The notes under the pieces are model-generated. The model saw only the letters and a program-made list of their open reading frames with translations. It was not told the origin of the DNA and searched no databases. Below are positions 7,466 to 15,305 of a DNA stretch of 32,083 nt, in pieces (positions within the stretch are counted from its first letter, which is position 1; every line of letters starts with the position of its first letter). The DNA comes from Actinomycetota bacterium (GTDB lineage: Bacteria > Actinomycetota > Acidimicrobiia > Acidimicrobiales > Ilumatobacteraceae). Made by a program: the position numbers and the translations under genes. The stretch spans positions 1 through 32,083 of the forward strand of contig WLSJ01000003.1 of assembly GCA_009705865.1 (NCBI GenBank), in the 5' to 3' direction.

Positions 7466-8678
7466 CAATTGCAGACAGCATTGCTTGAAACTTTGCTTGA
7501 GTCTCAGCCAGCTCGACATACGGATCGCTGTCAGCAACGATGCCACCACCTGCAAACAGACGTGCGGTGCGGTTGTCTTGCGAGATTTCTGCGCACCTAA
7601 TAGTGACTGCAAAGACTCCGTTGCCTTTTGCGTCCATGTAGCCGACGGCGCCTCCGTAGTAGCCGCGGTGAAGGCCCTCTGTCTGATTAATGAGTGCGAT
7701 AGCGGCGCCAGAAGGGTGTCCGCCCAATGCCGGAGTAGGGCATAGAGCACGTACTAGCGAGAACACGTGAGCAGGCGGGTCGGTCAGCGCGCCTTCGATG
7801 CTCGTGCCGAGATGCTGCACGTTTGCAACCGTGACAATTGATGGTTCTGCTTCCCAATCGAGGTACGAGCAGTAGGGCAAGAGAGTGTCGTGCACCATGT
7901 CAATAACAATGCGATGCTCAATCTGATTCTTTTTGCTTGCGATGAGTTCATCTGCCAGCTGTTTGTCTGTTGCTGTATCTCCGGTTCTGGGTGCGGTACC
8001 CGCCAACGGATGACTACGAACTGTTGATTGGTCAACTGACACCAGCAGTTCGGGCGATGCGCCGATGATGTTGTTGACGCAATAGCGATAACTGGAACCA
8101 AAGGAGGCCCGTAAGCGCAGCAAAATGGCATGAACATCAATTGGGTCATCGGCATGAACCTCTATGTCGCGGGCGATCACTGCTTTGTCGATGTCTCCTG
8201 CACGCACTGCGTCGCGTGCGGAAGTGACGGCATCGAGATACTGGCCGATAGCGGTTCGCGGTGACACACGATATGAATTGCTATGAGGGCGTGGTGGTGG
8301 CGTGTTTATCGCTGTTGTTATCGCGGCATGAAAAACATCATCAGTTAGGTCGCTGTCGTCTTTTCCGATCAAGGTGACTGTCGGAATTGAACTTTCGGTT
8401 TTACGAAAGATGATCGTGGGCAGGACAAAGGTTGCAGACTCGGTGGGTAAGAACGGGACAAGCCCGAACAGGATTGGACCAGTGTCTCTCAGTGTTGAGT
8501 CAGTATTCGTGCTTGGCTTAAGAGTTGCCAAAAAGGTCAGCGCATCTGATTCTGAGACTGTGTGAGTTATTCCTCTACCAGCTACGCCAACACCATCACG
8601 TACAAAGAGAAAACCATCGCCACGGCACACAGTGTTGAGGTCGAATGGCTCAACACATTCGATGGTGCGATACATCAT
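7455..8678 (-). CDS. menF: Isochorismate synthase
   Basis: 407 residues of the chorismate-binding family (MenF/EntC/anthranilate synthase I). The conserved C-terminal domain contains SPELLVSV, HPLAGTAPRTGD, EHRIVIDMV, PTPALGGHPSGAA and the terminal GGGIVADSDPYVE block. Together with menD next door this indicates the menaquinone isochorismate synthase, converting chorismate to isochorismate with Mg. Salicylate or aminodeoxychorismate synthases share the fold but make less sense here. The ATG overlaps the menG stop as ATGA, so menG and menF are probably one operon. A second ATG lies one codon downstream. Confidence 0.9.
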   Translation of the reverse strand: MMYRTIECVEPFDLNTVCRGDGFLFVRDGVGVAGRGITHTVSESDALTFLATLKPSTNTDSTLRDTGPILFGLVPFLPTESATFVLPTIIFRKTESSIPTVTLIGKDDSDLTDDVFHAAITTAINTPPPRPHSNSYRVSPRTAIGQYLDAVTSARDAVRAGDIDKAVIARDIEVHADDPIDVHAILLRLRASFGSSYRYCVNNIIGASPELLVSVDQSTVRSHPLAGTAPRTGDTATDKQLADELIASKKNQIEHRIVIDMVHDTLLPYCSYLDWEAEPSIVTVANVQHLGTSIEGALTDPPAHVFSLVRALCPTPALGGHPSGAAIALINQTEGLHRGYYGGAVGYMDAKGNGVFAVTIRCAEISQDNRTARLFAGGGIVADSDPYVELAETQAKFQAMLSAIVRP

Positions 8679-9403
8679 GGTGTGTTTTTGGTTCCGACCA
8701 TGAGCTGAGTAAGTCCACCAGATAACTGCGTGTGCGTTGCATCGGCAAAACCGGCCTTTTTGAGCATGGCCACTAGAGCTGTTCTTTCGGGAAGGTATGC
8801 GACACTTCGTGGTAGGTAGCGATACGCGGCTGCATCACTAAAGATGGCTCCGATACGCGGAACAATCTTGCCGAAATAAATGTTGTTCCCGAATCTGATG
8901 AGGCGATTGTGTGGAATGCCGACATCAAGAAGCGCAACACGACCGCCAGGGCGAATGACGCGTGCGCATTCAGCAAAGAATTTCTCAAGATCAACCAAAT
9001 TCCGAAGAGCGAACCCACAAATTACTCCGTCAACTGATTGAGAAGGAATGGGGAGGCGAAGAATGTCAGCCTGCACTCGTGGCGCACCGCTGTGATCGTT
9101 CGACAACATGCCAAAAGAGAGATCGAAAGCGATGGGTGTCAACTGGGCTCGGCGAAGGTCAACACATAAGTCTCCGGTACCTGCAGCAAGGTCTAGGACT
9201 ACCGACTGAGGGGGCAGAGCTAGGTCACGCACTGCACGGCGACGCCACCGCGTATCAAGACGAAAGGTCATGATGCGATTCACAAGGTCATAGCGAGGTG
9301 CAATGGCATCAAACATGCCGCGAACCATTTGAGACTTCTCGACACCCTCGGGAAGGGACGTAGAGTCCCATGAGGAGGGCATGGGGGACTCAGATGACTT
9401 CAC
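8675..9403 (-). CDS. menG: Demethylmenaquinone methyltransferase (UbiE/MenG)
   Basis: 242 residues of the class I SAM methyltransferase fold. MFDAIAPRYDLVNRIM near residue 30 and the SAM motif VLDLAAGTGDL are hallmarks of the UbiE/MenG family, with GFALRNLVDLE further on. It performs the last step of menaquinone synthesis, C-methylation of demethylmenaquinone, and its place beside menF fits. The start shown is GTG at 9403, supported by a TAGTCT box 6 bases upstream; an ATG seven codons in (MPSSWD) is an alternative. The gene stop overlaps the menF ATG. Confidence 0.93.
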   Translation of the reverse strand: MKSSESPMPSSWDSTSLPEGVEKSQMVRGMFDAIAPRYDLVNRIMTFRLDTRWRRRAVRDLALPPQSVVLDLAAGTGDLCVDLRRAQLTPIAFDLSFGMLSNDHSGAPRVQADILRLPIPSQSVDGVICGFALRNLVDLEKFFAECARVIRPGGRVALLDVGIPHNRLIRFGNNIYFGKIVPRIGAIFSDAAAYRYLPRSVAYLPERTALVAMLKKAGFADATHTQLSGGLTQLMVGTKNTP

Positions 9404-9409
9404 ACGGTA

Positions 9410-9415
9410 AGACTA
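9410..9415 (-). promoter_or_regulatory. -10 box (TAGTCT) for leaderless menG-menF
   Basis: TAGTCT on the minus strand is followed by TACCGT (6 bases) and then the GTG start at 9403. There is no Shine-Dalgarno sequence in that spacer. This supports the GTG start of menG and transcription beginning at or next to the start codon. Confidence 0.5.
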
Positions 9416-9509
9416 AGGGCGCAAATGCAGCTACCCCAAGTACAACTCGCCGTTTTTGTCTGCGACACAGCAGAATGGAACATCACAGAGTCCACAGGGA
9501 GGACCCCTC

Positions 9510-10748
9510 ATGATCGATTTCACTCTCGCACCTGAACACGAAGAAATCCGCACCCGCGTGCGCGACTTCGTTGACAATGTCATTAAGCCAGCCATGGAGC
9601 CATTCGGTCATCGAGATGACATGGCGCCAGAAGATCATGCTGAGTACGTTCGTCAATTGATCTCACTGCGCAAGAAGGCTGTTGAAGCCGGCTTGTGGTT
9701 GCCTCATATGCCTAAAGAATGGGGCGGTATGGGTCTTGGTCACGTGGCTCTTGCAATGGTGCAGGCTGAGTCGGCAAAAACTCGTGTCGGGCCGTGGGTG
9801 TTCAACTGCCAAGCTCCCGACGAAGGAAACATGCACACTTTGCTCCATTGGGCAACCGATGAACAAAAGGACAAGTACCTCAAGCCATTGCTTAACGGAG
9901 TGTCTTCATCTTGTTTCGCAATGACAGAGCCTGAAGTTGCTGGTTCTGACCCAACGCTTATTCGCACCAACGCAATCAAAGATGGTGATGAATGGATCAT
10001 CAATGGTCATAAGTGGTTTATCTCTGGTGCTCGTCGCGCACGCTTTGCAATCTTGATTGCCAGAACAGAGATGGACGTGCCGCCTGGATCACGTGGAGCA
10101 AACACAGCCTTCATCATCGACTTGCCTATGAAGGGCTGGAACGATGTACGCGAAATTGAAACGATGCATGGTGCTACTGGTCACTCAGAGATCGTCATCG
10201 AAGATTTGCGAGTTCATGATTCACAGATCTTGGGTGGACGCGGCAACGGGCACCGACTTGGCCAATACCGCCTCGGACCAGCGCGTCTAGCTCACTGCAT
10301 GCGCTGGGTAGCTCAGGCTGAGACAGCTCTTGACATGATGGTTGCTCGCTCGCTCGAGCGGTACTCACATGGTTCAATTCTTGCTGAGAAGCAAGGAATT
10401 CAGTGGTTGATTGCAGATTCAGCAATGGAGATCTACCAGTGCAAGTTGATGATTCTTCATGCAGCATCAAAGATTGATGCTGGCCAAGATTTCCGTCAAG
10501 AAGTATCAATGGCAAAGCACTTTGTTGCTAACAGTTTGAACCGCGTCATTGACCGTGCAATTCAGGTACACGGCGCACTGGGGTATTCAACAGATACGCC
10601 ACTTGCTGGCATGATGCAGAATGCTCGATGGGCACGATTCGCAGATGGTGCCGATGAAATTCACCAGATGCGTATAGCTGAAATCACTATTAAGGCATTC
10701 ACCGATACAGGCTCAACCAGAACCGCAACCGGCGATCTGCCGATTTAA
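9510..10748 (+). CDS. Acyl-CoA dehydrogenase (ACAD10/11-like)
   Basis: 412 residues with the full acyl-CoA dehydrogenase layout: helical N-terminal domain, beta middle domain with FAMTEPEVAGSDPT, and a helical C-terminal domain. The segment where the catalytic base sits reads ADGADEIHQ, so the base is probably Asp, as in the ACAD10/11-like and several actinobacterial FadE groups rather than the Glu of short- and medium-chain enzymes. FAD cofactor is expected; chain length or sterol/branched substrates cannot be read off. ATG 9510 is chosen because a good Shine-Dalgarno (GGGAGG) lies just before it. Its TAA overlaps the TAA of the convergent acyl-CoA ligase in the palindrome TTAA. Confidence 0.92.
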   Translation: MIDFTLAPEHEEIRTRVRDFVDNVIKPAMEPFGHRDDMAPEDHAEYVRQLISLRKKAVEAGLWLPHMPKEWGGMGLGHVALAMVQAESAKTRVGPWVFNCQAPDEGNMHTLLHWATDEQKDKYLKPLLNGVSSSCFAMTEPEVAGSDPTLIRTNAIKDGDEWIINGHKWFISGARRARFAILIARTEMDVPPGSRGANTAFIIDLPMKGWNDVREIETMHGATGHSEIVIEDLRVHDSQILGGRGNGHRLGQYRLGPARLAHCMRWVAQAETALDMMVARSLERYSHGSILAEKQGIQWLIADSAMEIYQCKLMILHAASKIDAGQDFRQEVSMAKHFVANSLNRVIDRAIQVHGALGYSTDTPLAGMMQNARWARFADGADEIHQMRIAEITIKAFTDTGSTRTATGDLPI

Positions 10749-12388
10749 TTGGGTACGGCGTCGAGGGCAATCTGTTTTGCCCATCGATAATCCGCTTTCC
10801 CTGCCGGAGAGCGAACAATAGAGTCCACAAAGACAAATTGCTTTGGCAATTTAAATCGTGCGATGTGCTGCTGGGCCACTTCTCGTAATGCATTTTCTGA
10901 AGTTGAGGCGCCAGCTTTTAGTCGCACAACAGCGACCACTTCGTTACCCCAACGTTCACTAGGACGCCCAGTGACTACGCAGTCATAAACATCTGGATGC
11001 GCTTTAACGGCTGCCTCTACTTCTTCAGCAAAAATCTTTTCGCCGCCAGAGTTAATGGTGACGGAGTCTCGCCCGTGCACTTCAATCATCTGATCTGCAG
11101 TGAGGCGTGCCCTGTCTCCTGGCACCACATATCGAACACCCTGAACAACTGGATAAGTCTTTTTAGTCTTTGCTTCATCATTGAGATAACCGAGTGCAAG
11201 TCGTCCACTTTTTGCGAGCCAGCCAAGTCCTTCGTGGCCTGCCTGAAGTTCTGATGTGAGGTCTTCGGACAAGATGTGATTTTGCGGTGCATAGGGAAAC
11301 GAGCCGGTGGTGGAACTGTCTCCAGATGCCACCTGCGACAATTGGCCACCAGCCTCAGATGATCCGAGACCGTCGACCAATATGACCGACGGCAGATATT
11401 TGTGGAACTCCACTTTCAGATGTGCAGAGAGAGGCGCTCCACCAGAAAGGATTGACAACAACGATGACAAATCACGTGTGTTGTTTTCCAGGCCATCAAG
11501 CAGCGGGCGAGCAAACGCATCGCCGACAATTAGTAGAAAGTTGGCTTTTTCTTTTTCTACTAATCCCCAAATATCGTCTGCGTCTAAACGGTCTGGTTGT
11601 GATTGCACGATTATGGTGCCGCCACTTAGCCAGGTGCGAATGGCAATCCAGTGTCCGGCACCGTGCATAAATGGTGGGCTTGGTAAAGCTCTGAGATTTC
11701 CTGCCGCTTCTGCGACAAACTCTTCGACCGTACTAGCGGTCTTTGACCCGCCGAAACATTCCACAACTGCATCGGCATTACGCCACAGCACTCCTTTGGG
11801 CATGCCTGTTGTTCCACCGGTGTACAAGATGTAGAGGTCATCGCCGTTGTAACCGGCAGCGGGTTTGTCAGATGATGATCCGCGCAACGCGTCTTCGTAC
11901 CACACTGCACCGTCAATGAGCTGATGACCCGAGGCATCAGGAACCTGAATGATGACTCGCAAGTTGGGAAGTTGTTGACGCACAGCATCAAGTAGCGGAG
12001 CGAATTGGGAATGAACGATGCAGGCAGATGCCTGTGAATCACGAAGTAGGTATTCCAGCTCTTCTGCCACGTAGCGATAGTTCACGTTGAAGGGCGCAAC
12101 ACGGGCTTTCCAAGAACCGAGCATTGCTTCTAGGTATTCATTGCCGTTGTGAAGATAGATCGCTAAGTGGTCTTGACCGGTTTCCCAACCCTGCAGTTGA
12201 TCGCGTTCAACGTGACACCCGAGTCCTTGAGACGCGAGGTAGTTGGCCAGCCGACGGGTGCGGTTTGTGATGTCGGCCCACGTGAAGCGCTTGTCGCGAA
12301 AGATAAGGCATTCATCGTCTGGACGAGTGGCAGCGATTGCTTCGTGGATTTCAGCGATGCTTAAGACAGCAGGTGGGAATTGCGACAT
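10745..12388 (-). CDS. Acyl-CoA synthetase (FadD-like AMP-binding protein)
   Basis: 547 residues of the adenylate-forming superfamily. Motifs in order: YILYTGGTTGMPKGV (phosphate loop), DGLGSSEAGGQ, the GDRA turn, SGGEKIFAEEVE, and the C-terminal catalytic Lys in SPAGKADYRWAK. Length and the WKARVAPFNVNYRYV segment resemble the mycobacterial FadD17/FadD19-like ligases, which act on long-chain or steroid side-chain acids, but the substrate is not established here. Tail-to-tail with an acyl-CoA dehydrogenase and near MaoC and LLM genes, it fits a beta-oxidation-type locus. A TATCGT box 6 bases before the ATG suggests a leaderless transcript. Confidence 0.88.
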   Translation of the reverse strand: MSQFPPAVLSIAEIHEAIAATRPDDECLIFRDKRFTWADITNRTRRLANYLASQGLGCHVERDQLQGWETGQDHLAIYLHNGNEYLEAMLGSWKARVAPFNVNYRYVAEELEYLLRDSQASACIVHSQFAPLLDAVRQQLPNLRVIIQVPDASGHQLIDGAVWYEDALRGSSSDKPAAGYNGDDLYILYTGGTTGMPKGVLWRNADAVVECFGGSKTASTVEEFVAEAAGNLRALPSPPFMHGAGHWIAIRTWLSGGTIIVQSQPDRLDADDIWGLVEKEKANFLLIVGDAFARPLLDGLENNTRDLSSLLSILSGGAPLSAHLKVEFHKYLPSVILVDGLGSSEAGGQLSQVASGDSSTTGSFPYAPQNHILSEDLTSELQAGHEGLGWLAKSGRLALGYLNDEAKTKKTYPVVQGVRYVVPGDRARLTADQMIEVHGRDSVTINSGGEKIFAEEVEAAVKAHPDVYDCVVTGRPSERWGNEVVAVVRLKAGASTSENALREVAQQHIARFKLPKQFVFVDSIVRSPAGKADYRWAKQIALDAVPN

Positions 12389-12394
12389 TCATGA

Positions 12395-12400
12395 ACGATA
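12395..12400 (-). promoter_or_regulatory. -10 box (TATCGT) of the acyl-CoA ligase gene
   Basis: TATCGT on the minus strand followed by TCATGA and the ATG at 12388. On the plus strand TAACCT at 12399-12404 overlaps it by two bases and is well placed for the divergent LLM gene, whose ribosome-binding site is at about 12413-12420. Both genes therefore appear to use interleaved -10 boxes. Confidence 0.48.
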
Positions 12401-12423
12401 ACCTCGATAGCCAAGGGGGAACC

Positions 12424-13398
12424 ATGTCGAACGATTCTCATAAAAATATTTTTGGCGTCTTTATTCCGCAAGGCTGGAAGATGGAATTGGCCGGAATCTC
12501 TGGTGCTGCTGCCCAGTGGAAAACTGCGGTTGATGTTGCTGTGCTTGCTGAAGAGCTGGGATATGACTCCATCTGGGTGTACGACCATTTTCACAACGTG
12601 CCCAAGCCCGCTCAAGAAGCTGTCTTTGAATGCTGGACCACAATCGCTGCTATCAGCCAATTGACGTCACGAATCAGGTTGGGCCAGATGGTGGGTTGCA
12701 ATAGTTATCGCAACCCGGGGCTTCTCGCCAAGATCACATCAACCGTTGATGTCATCTCGGGTGGTCGTCTTGACTGGGGCATTGGCGCTGGTTGGTACGA
12801 AAGTGAATACAAGGGCTACGGGTACGAGTTCGCTAAACCGTCAGACCGAATTGGCATGTTGCGCGAAACTGTTGAAATCGTAAAGTCCATGTGGACCAAA
12901 GAAGAGACCAACTACGACGGCAAGTACTACAAGATGCAGCGAGCCAACTGTGATCCGAAGCCTTTGCAACAGCCAACGCCTCCTATCTGGATCGGCGGCG
13001 GCGGAGAACAATTGACCCTTCGTGTTGTTGCTGAACACGCAGACGTTGCCAACTTTGGAAGTTCTGTCGAAGAGTTCATTCGTAAACGTGCCATTTTGCA
13101 ACAACATTGTGTGACAGTTGGACGCGACGAAGATTCCATTCGCAAGACCATCTCGAGCGAAGTCTTTATTCGCGAGACCGAGGCCGAAGTTCTGGCTGCT
13201 GGAAGCCTCAATGTGTGGGGCAAAGATGCTGCAGATTGGCGCAATGAGGCTTTAGTCGGTACTCCCGAACAAGTAAGCGAAAAGATTCAGAAATACATCG
13301 ACGCAGGATGCACCGGGTTTATTCCGTGGTGCTCTGATTACCCGTCAACAGAGACGTTGGAATTATTTGCCAAGAAAGTCATTCCCAACTTTCGTTGA
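12424..13398 (+). CDS. LLM-class F420-dependent-type oxidoreductase
   Basis: 324 residues of the bacterial luciferase-like TIM-barrel family. Typical elements are the N-terminal GVFIPQ, LGYDSIWVYDH, RIRLGQMV, SGGRLDWGIGAGW and PPIWIGGGGE. In Actinobacteria most members with this signature use coenzyme F420, but FMN-dependent members exist, so the cofactor is inferred. The start at 12424 has a clear Shine-Dalgarno (AAGGGGGA) three bases before the ATG, unlike the many leaderless genes around it. An in-frame start at 12337 would run into the divergent ligase gene and is not favoured. It ends 12 bases before the convergent MaoC gene. Confidence 0.9.
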   Translation: MSNDSHKNIFGVFIPQGWKMELAGISGAAAQWKTAVDVAVLAEELGYDSIWVYDHFHNVPKPAQEAVFECWTTIAAISQLTSRIRLGQMVGCNSYRNPGLLAKITSTVDVISGGRLDWGIGAGWYESEYKGYGYEFAKPSDRIGMLRETVEIVKSMWTKEETNYDGKYYKMQRANCDPKPLQQPTPPIWIGGGGEQLTLRVVAEHADVANFGSSVEEFIRKRAILQQHCVTVGRDEDSIRKTISSEVFIRETEAEVLAAGSLNVWGKDAADWRNEALVGTPEQVSEKIQKYIDAGCTGFIPWCSDYPSTETLELFAKKVIPNFR

Positions 13399-13401
13399 GA
13401 A

Positions 13402-13424
13402 AGTTCTTCGTCAGACGAAGTACT
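13402..13424. terminator. Hairpin at the convergent LLM/MaoC junction
   Basis: An 11-base near-perfect inverted repeat, AGTTCTTCGTC against GACGAAGTACT with one mismatch, centred on the MaoC stop codon. It starts four bases after the LLM stop. No strong U-tract follows on either strand, so it could be a weak bidirectional terminator or an mRNA 3' stabilising hairpin. Confidence 0.45.
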
Positions 13425-13869
13425 GAAAGATAACTTCGGCGATGCAGGATGGCTTTGCAGCCCCTTCGCATTCGAATGTGGTCTCAAGGGTGACGCGAGC
13501 GCCGCCCGGAGTGTCGTCAACAGCAAGAACCTTGATGCCAGCGCGCAGTTGCGCACCGACTGGCACAGGGGACACGAAACGAACTTTGTTTGCTCCGTAG
13601 TTGACGCCCATTGATACTCCGCCAACAGAGAAAATCTGTGGCAGGAAGACTGGTCCGAGCGACAAGGTGAGATATCCGTGAGCGATGGGTCCGCCGAAAG
13701 GTCCTGCCTTTGCACGCTCGACATCAATGTGGATCCACTGATGGTCGCCTGTTGCTTCTGCGAATTGGTTGACGCGCTCTTGTGAGATGGTCATGTACTC
13801 GGAATAGCCGAGGTGTTCGCCGATAAGGCCCTTGAGAGCTTCGATGGATTCAATATGTCGTGTTGCCAT
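13411..13869 (-). CDS. MaoC-family (R)-enoyl-CoA hydratase-like protein
   Basis: 152 residues with a single hot-dog fold. The hydratase-2 motif is present: Asp42 and His47 in GDHQWIHID, followed by GPFGGPIAHGYLTLSL. Such proteins hydrate trans-2-enoyl-CoA to 3-hydroxyacyl-CoA; the size and sequence suit the MaoC/NodN-like group of Actinobacteria. ATG 13869 is preferred over the in-frame GTG at 13887 since the homologous region begins here; CAAGAT 6 bases upstream may be its -10. Substrate unknown; the surrounding acyl-CoA genes support a role in fatty acid or related acyl-CoA breakdown. Confidence 0.88.
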   Translation of the reverse strand: MATRHIESIEALKGLIGEHLGYSEYMTISQERVNQFAEATGDHQWIHIDVERAKAGPFGGPIAHGYLTLSLGPVFLPQIFSVGGVSMGVNYGANKVRFVSPVPVGAQLRAGIKVLAVDDTPGGARVTLETTFECEGAAKPSCIAEVIFQYFV

Positions 13870-13903
13870 GAGCAAATCTTGACACACCGGACCGGGAAGA
13901 CCT

Positions 13904-14341
13904 CTAACGGAGCCAGGTGCGAGCGTACGAACGACTCATGGGGTGAAGAAGAAGACCAGCGAGAGCAGCTTCAAACATGAAACCAATGAGATCTCCGCCC
14001 GTGATGATGGTGCGCAGCGTGAGCGAATACTCAAATGAAATAAGAAGACGCGCAACGATGGGCGAAAAGGATGCCCCGACGGCCACGTACCACCCAAGTT
14101 TTTTGCCGTTTGCCATCAGATAAGCACCGCCGAAGTAGCCAAGGCACGCCACAAGCCCGATTACGCCCATGACCGGACTAATGCGACGCAAAATACCGAA
14201 GTCGTTTGTCCTGTCGAGATAACCAATGATGCCAAAGACTCCGTCTAGATACAGCAGCCATGTAGCAATGGCCAAAGTCTGCGGATGCATGTTGTCAAAC
14301 CATTTGCGGGGATCAAGATTGTTGAATGCATGAGAGAACAT
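13904..14341 (-). CDS. Small four-helix membrane protein of unknown function
   Basis: 145 residues that I cannot assign to a family. Hydrophobic segments lie at about 22-41, 55-78, 83-104 and 112-133, so roughly four membrane helices are likely, with a short Arg-rich C-terminal tail ending in YARTWLR. No signal peptide, catalytic motif or metal-binding pattern is visible. GGAG occurs two bases before the ATG, and CACACT sits 6 bases upstream, so either an SD-led or a leaderless start is possible. It follows MaoC on the same strand with a 34-base gap and faces away from era. Confidence 0.75.
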   Translation of the reverse strand: MFSHAFNNLDPRKWFDNMHPQTLAIATWLLYLDGVFGIIGYLDRTNDFGILRRISPVMGVIGLVACLGYFGGAYLMANGKKLGWYVAVGASFSPIVARLLISFEYSLTLRTIITGGDLIGFMFEAALAGLLLHPMSRSYARTWLR

Positions 14342-14449
14342 GTCTCCAGTGTGTCAGGCAGTCTCACCATTTTCGGTGACCATCGCTTCGTGTCTTCCTC
14401 GAAGTGAGAGACGAAATTTCTTTTTTGCACTGAACGAGCAAATTGTTAC

Positions 14450-14455
14450 TACTCT
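14450..14455 (+). promoter_or_regulatory. -10 box (TACTCT) for leaderless era
   Basis: TACTCT followed by GTAGAT (6 bases) and the GTG start of era at 14462. A possible -35 is TTGCAC at 14425-14430, with a 19-base spacer. No Shine-Dalgarno sequence precedes the GTG. Confidence 0.5.
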
Positions 14456-14461
14456 GTAGAT

Positions 14462-15301
14462 GTGCGGAGCGGATTTGTGACCTTTGTTGGTAGACCCAAT
14501 GTGGGGAAATCGACACTTGTGAACGCGATCTGTGGAGTCAAAATTTCCATCGTTTCGAACAAGCCGCAAACTACGCGAACTCGCATTCGCGGTATCCATC
14601 ACAGTCCTGATTCTCAGGTCGTCTTTGTTGATACGCCAGGACTTCATAAGCCAGTCACACTGTTGGGCGAGAAGGTAAATGCCACGGCTCTTGAAAGTGC
14701 AAAAGATGTTGACTTGGTGTGCTTGCTTGTTGATGCCACGAAACCATTTGGTCGCGGTGATCAGTGGGTCGCAGATCATATTGATATTGCAAAAGCATTT
14801 GTTGTTGTGAACAAGACCGACAAAGCAACACGGGAACAAGTCATTGCGCAACTTCAGGCGGTGTCGTCGCTTGGTGCTGCTGAATACTTTCCAGTTTCTG
14901 CCCGAACTGGTGAAGGTGTACCTGAATTGCTCGCAGCATTGAAAGCATTAATGCCAGAAGGCCCTGCGTATTACCCAGAAGACATGGTCACAGATACCGA
15001 AGATGCACAATGGATTGCAGAACTAGTTCGCGAACAGTTGCTTGCAGTGTTGAAAGATGAGCTTCCGTATTCAGTTGCAACGAAAGTGACTGAATGGGAA
15101 TGGCCCCGCGTGCGCTGTGAAATCTATGTGGAACGCGAAAGCCAAAAGGGCATGGTGATTGGCAAAGGCGGCGAACTGCTGAAGCAAGTAGGCATCGCTG
15201 TACGGGCCCAGATGCCAGAAGGAGCTTTTATTGAGCTTCACGTTGTGGTCGATAAAGACTGGCAACAACACGCTGATCGTCTCGAGCGTTTCGGGTACTA
15301 A
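14462..15301 (+). CDS. era: GTPase Era
   Basis: 279 residues. G1 GRPNVGKST at residues 10-18, the switch region TTRTRIRGI, G3 DTPG, and G4 NKTD are all present, followed by a C-terminal KH domain with VIGKGGELLKQVG and the family-typical ending DKDWQQHADRLERFGY. Era binds the 3' end of 16S rRNA and acts in 30S subunit assembly. The gene begins with GTG, supported by a TACTCT box 6 bases upstream. In many Actinobacteria era follows ybeY and a CBS-domain protein; here those two lie about 13 kb away with menaquinone and acyl-CoA genes in between. The convergent helicase ends 4 bases after it. Confidence 0.96.
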   Translation: MRSGFVTFVGRPNVGKSTLVNAICGVKISIVSNKPQTTRTRIRGIHHSPDSQVVFVDTPGLHKPVTLLGEKVNATALESAKDVDLVCLLVDATKPFGRGDQWVADHIDIAKAFVVVNKTDKATREQVIAQLQAVSSLGAAEYFPVSARTGEGVPELLAALKALMPEGPAYYPEDMVTDTEDAQWIAELVREQLLAVLKDELPYSVATKVTEWEWPRVRCEIYVERESQKGMVIGKGGELLKQVGIAVRAQMPEGAFIELHVVVDKDWQQHADRLERFGY

Positions 15302-15305
15302 ACGC

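Noticed and set aside
14354-14851. 165-codon minus-strand frame over the start of era
   Set aside because: Overlaps the conserved GTPase motifs of era and has no recognisable domain.
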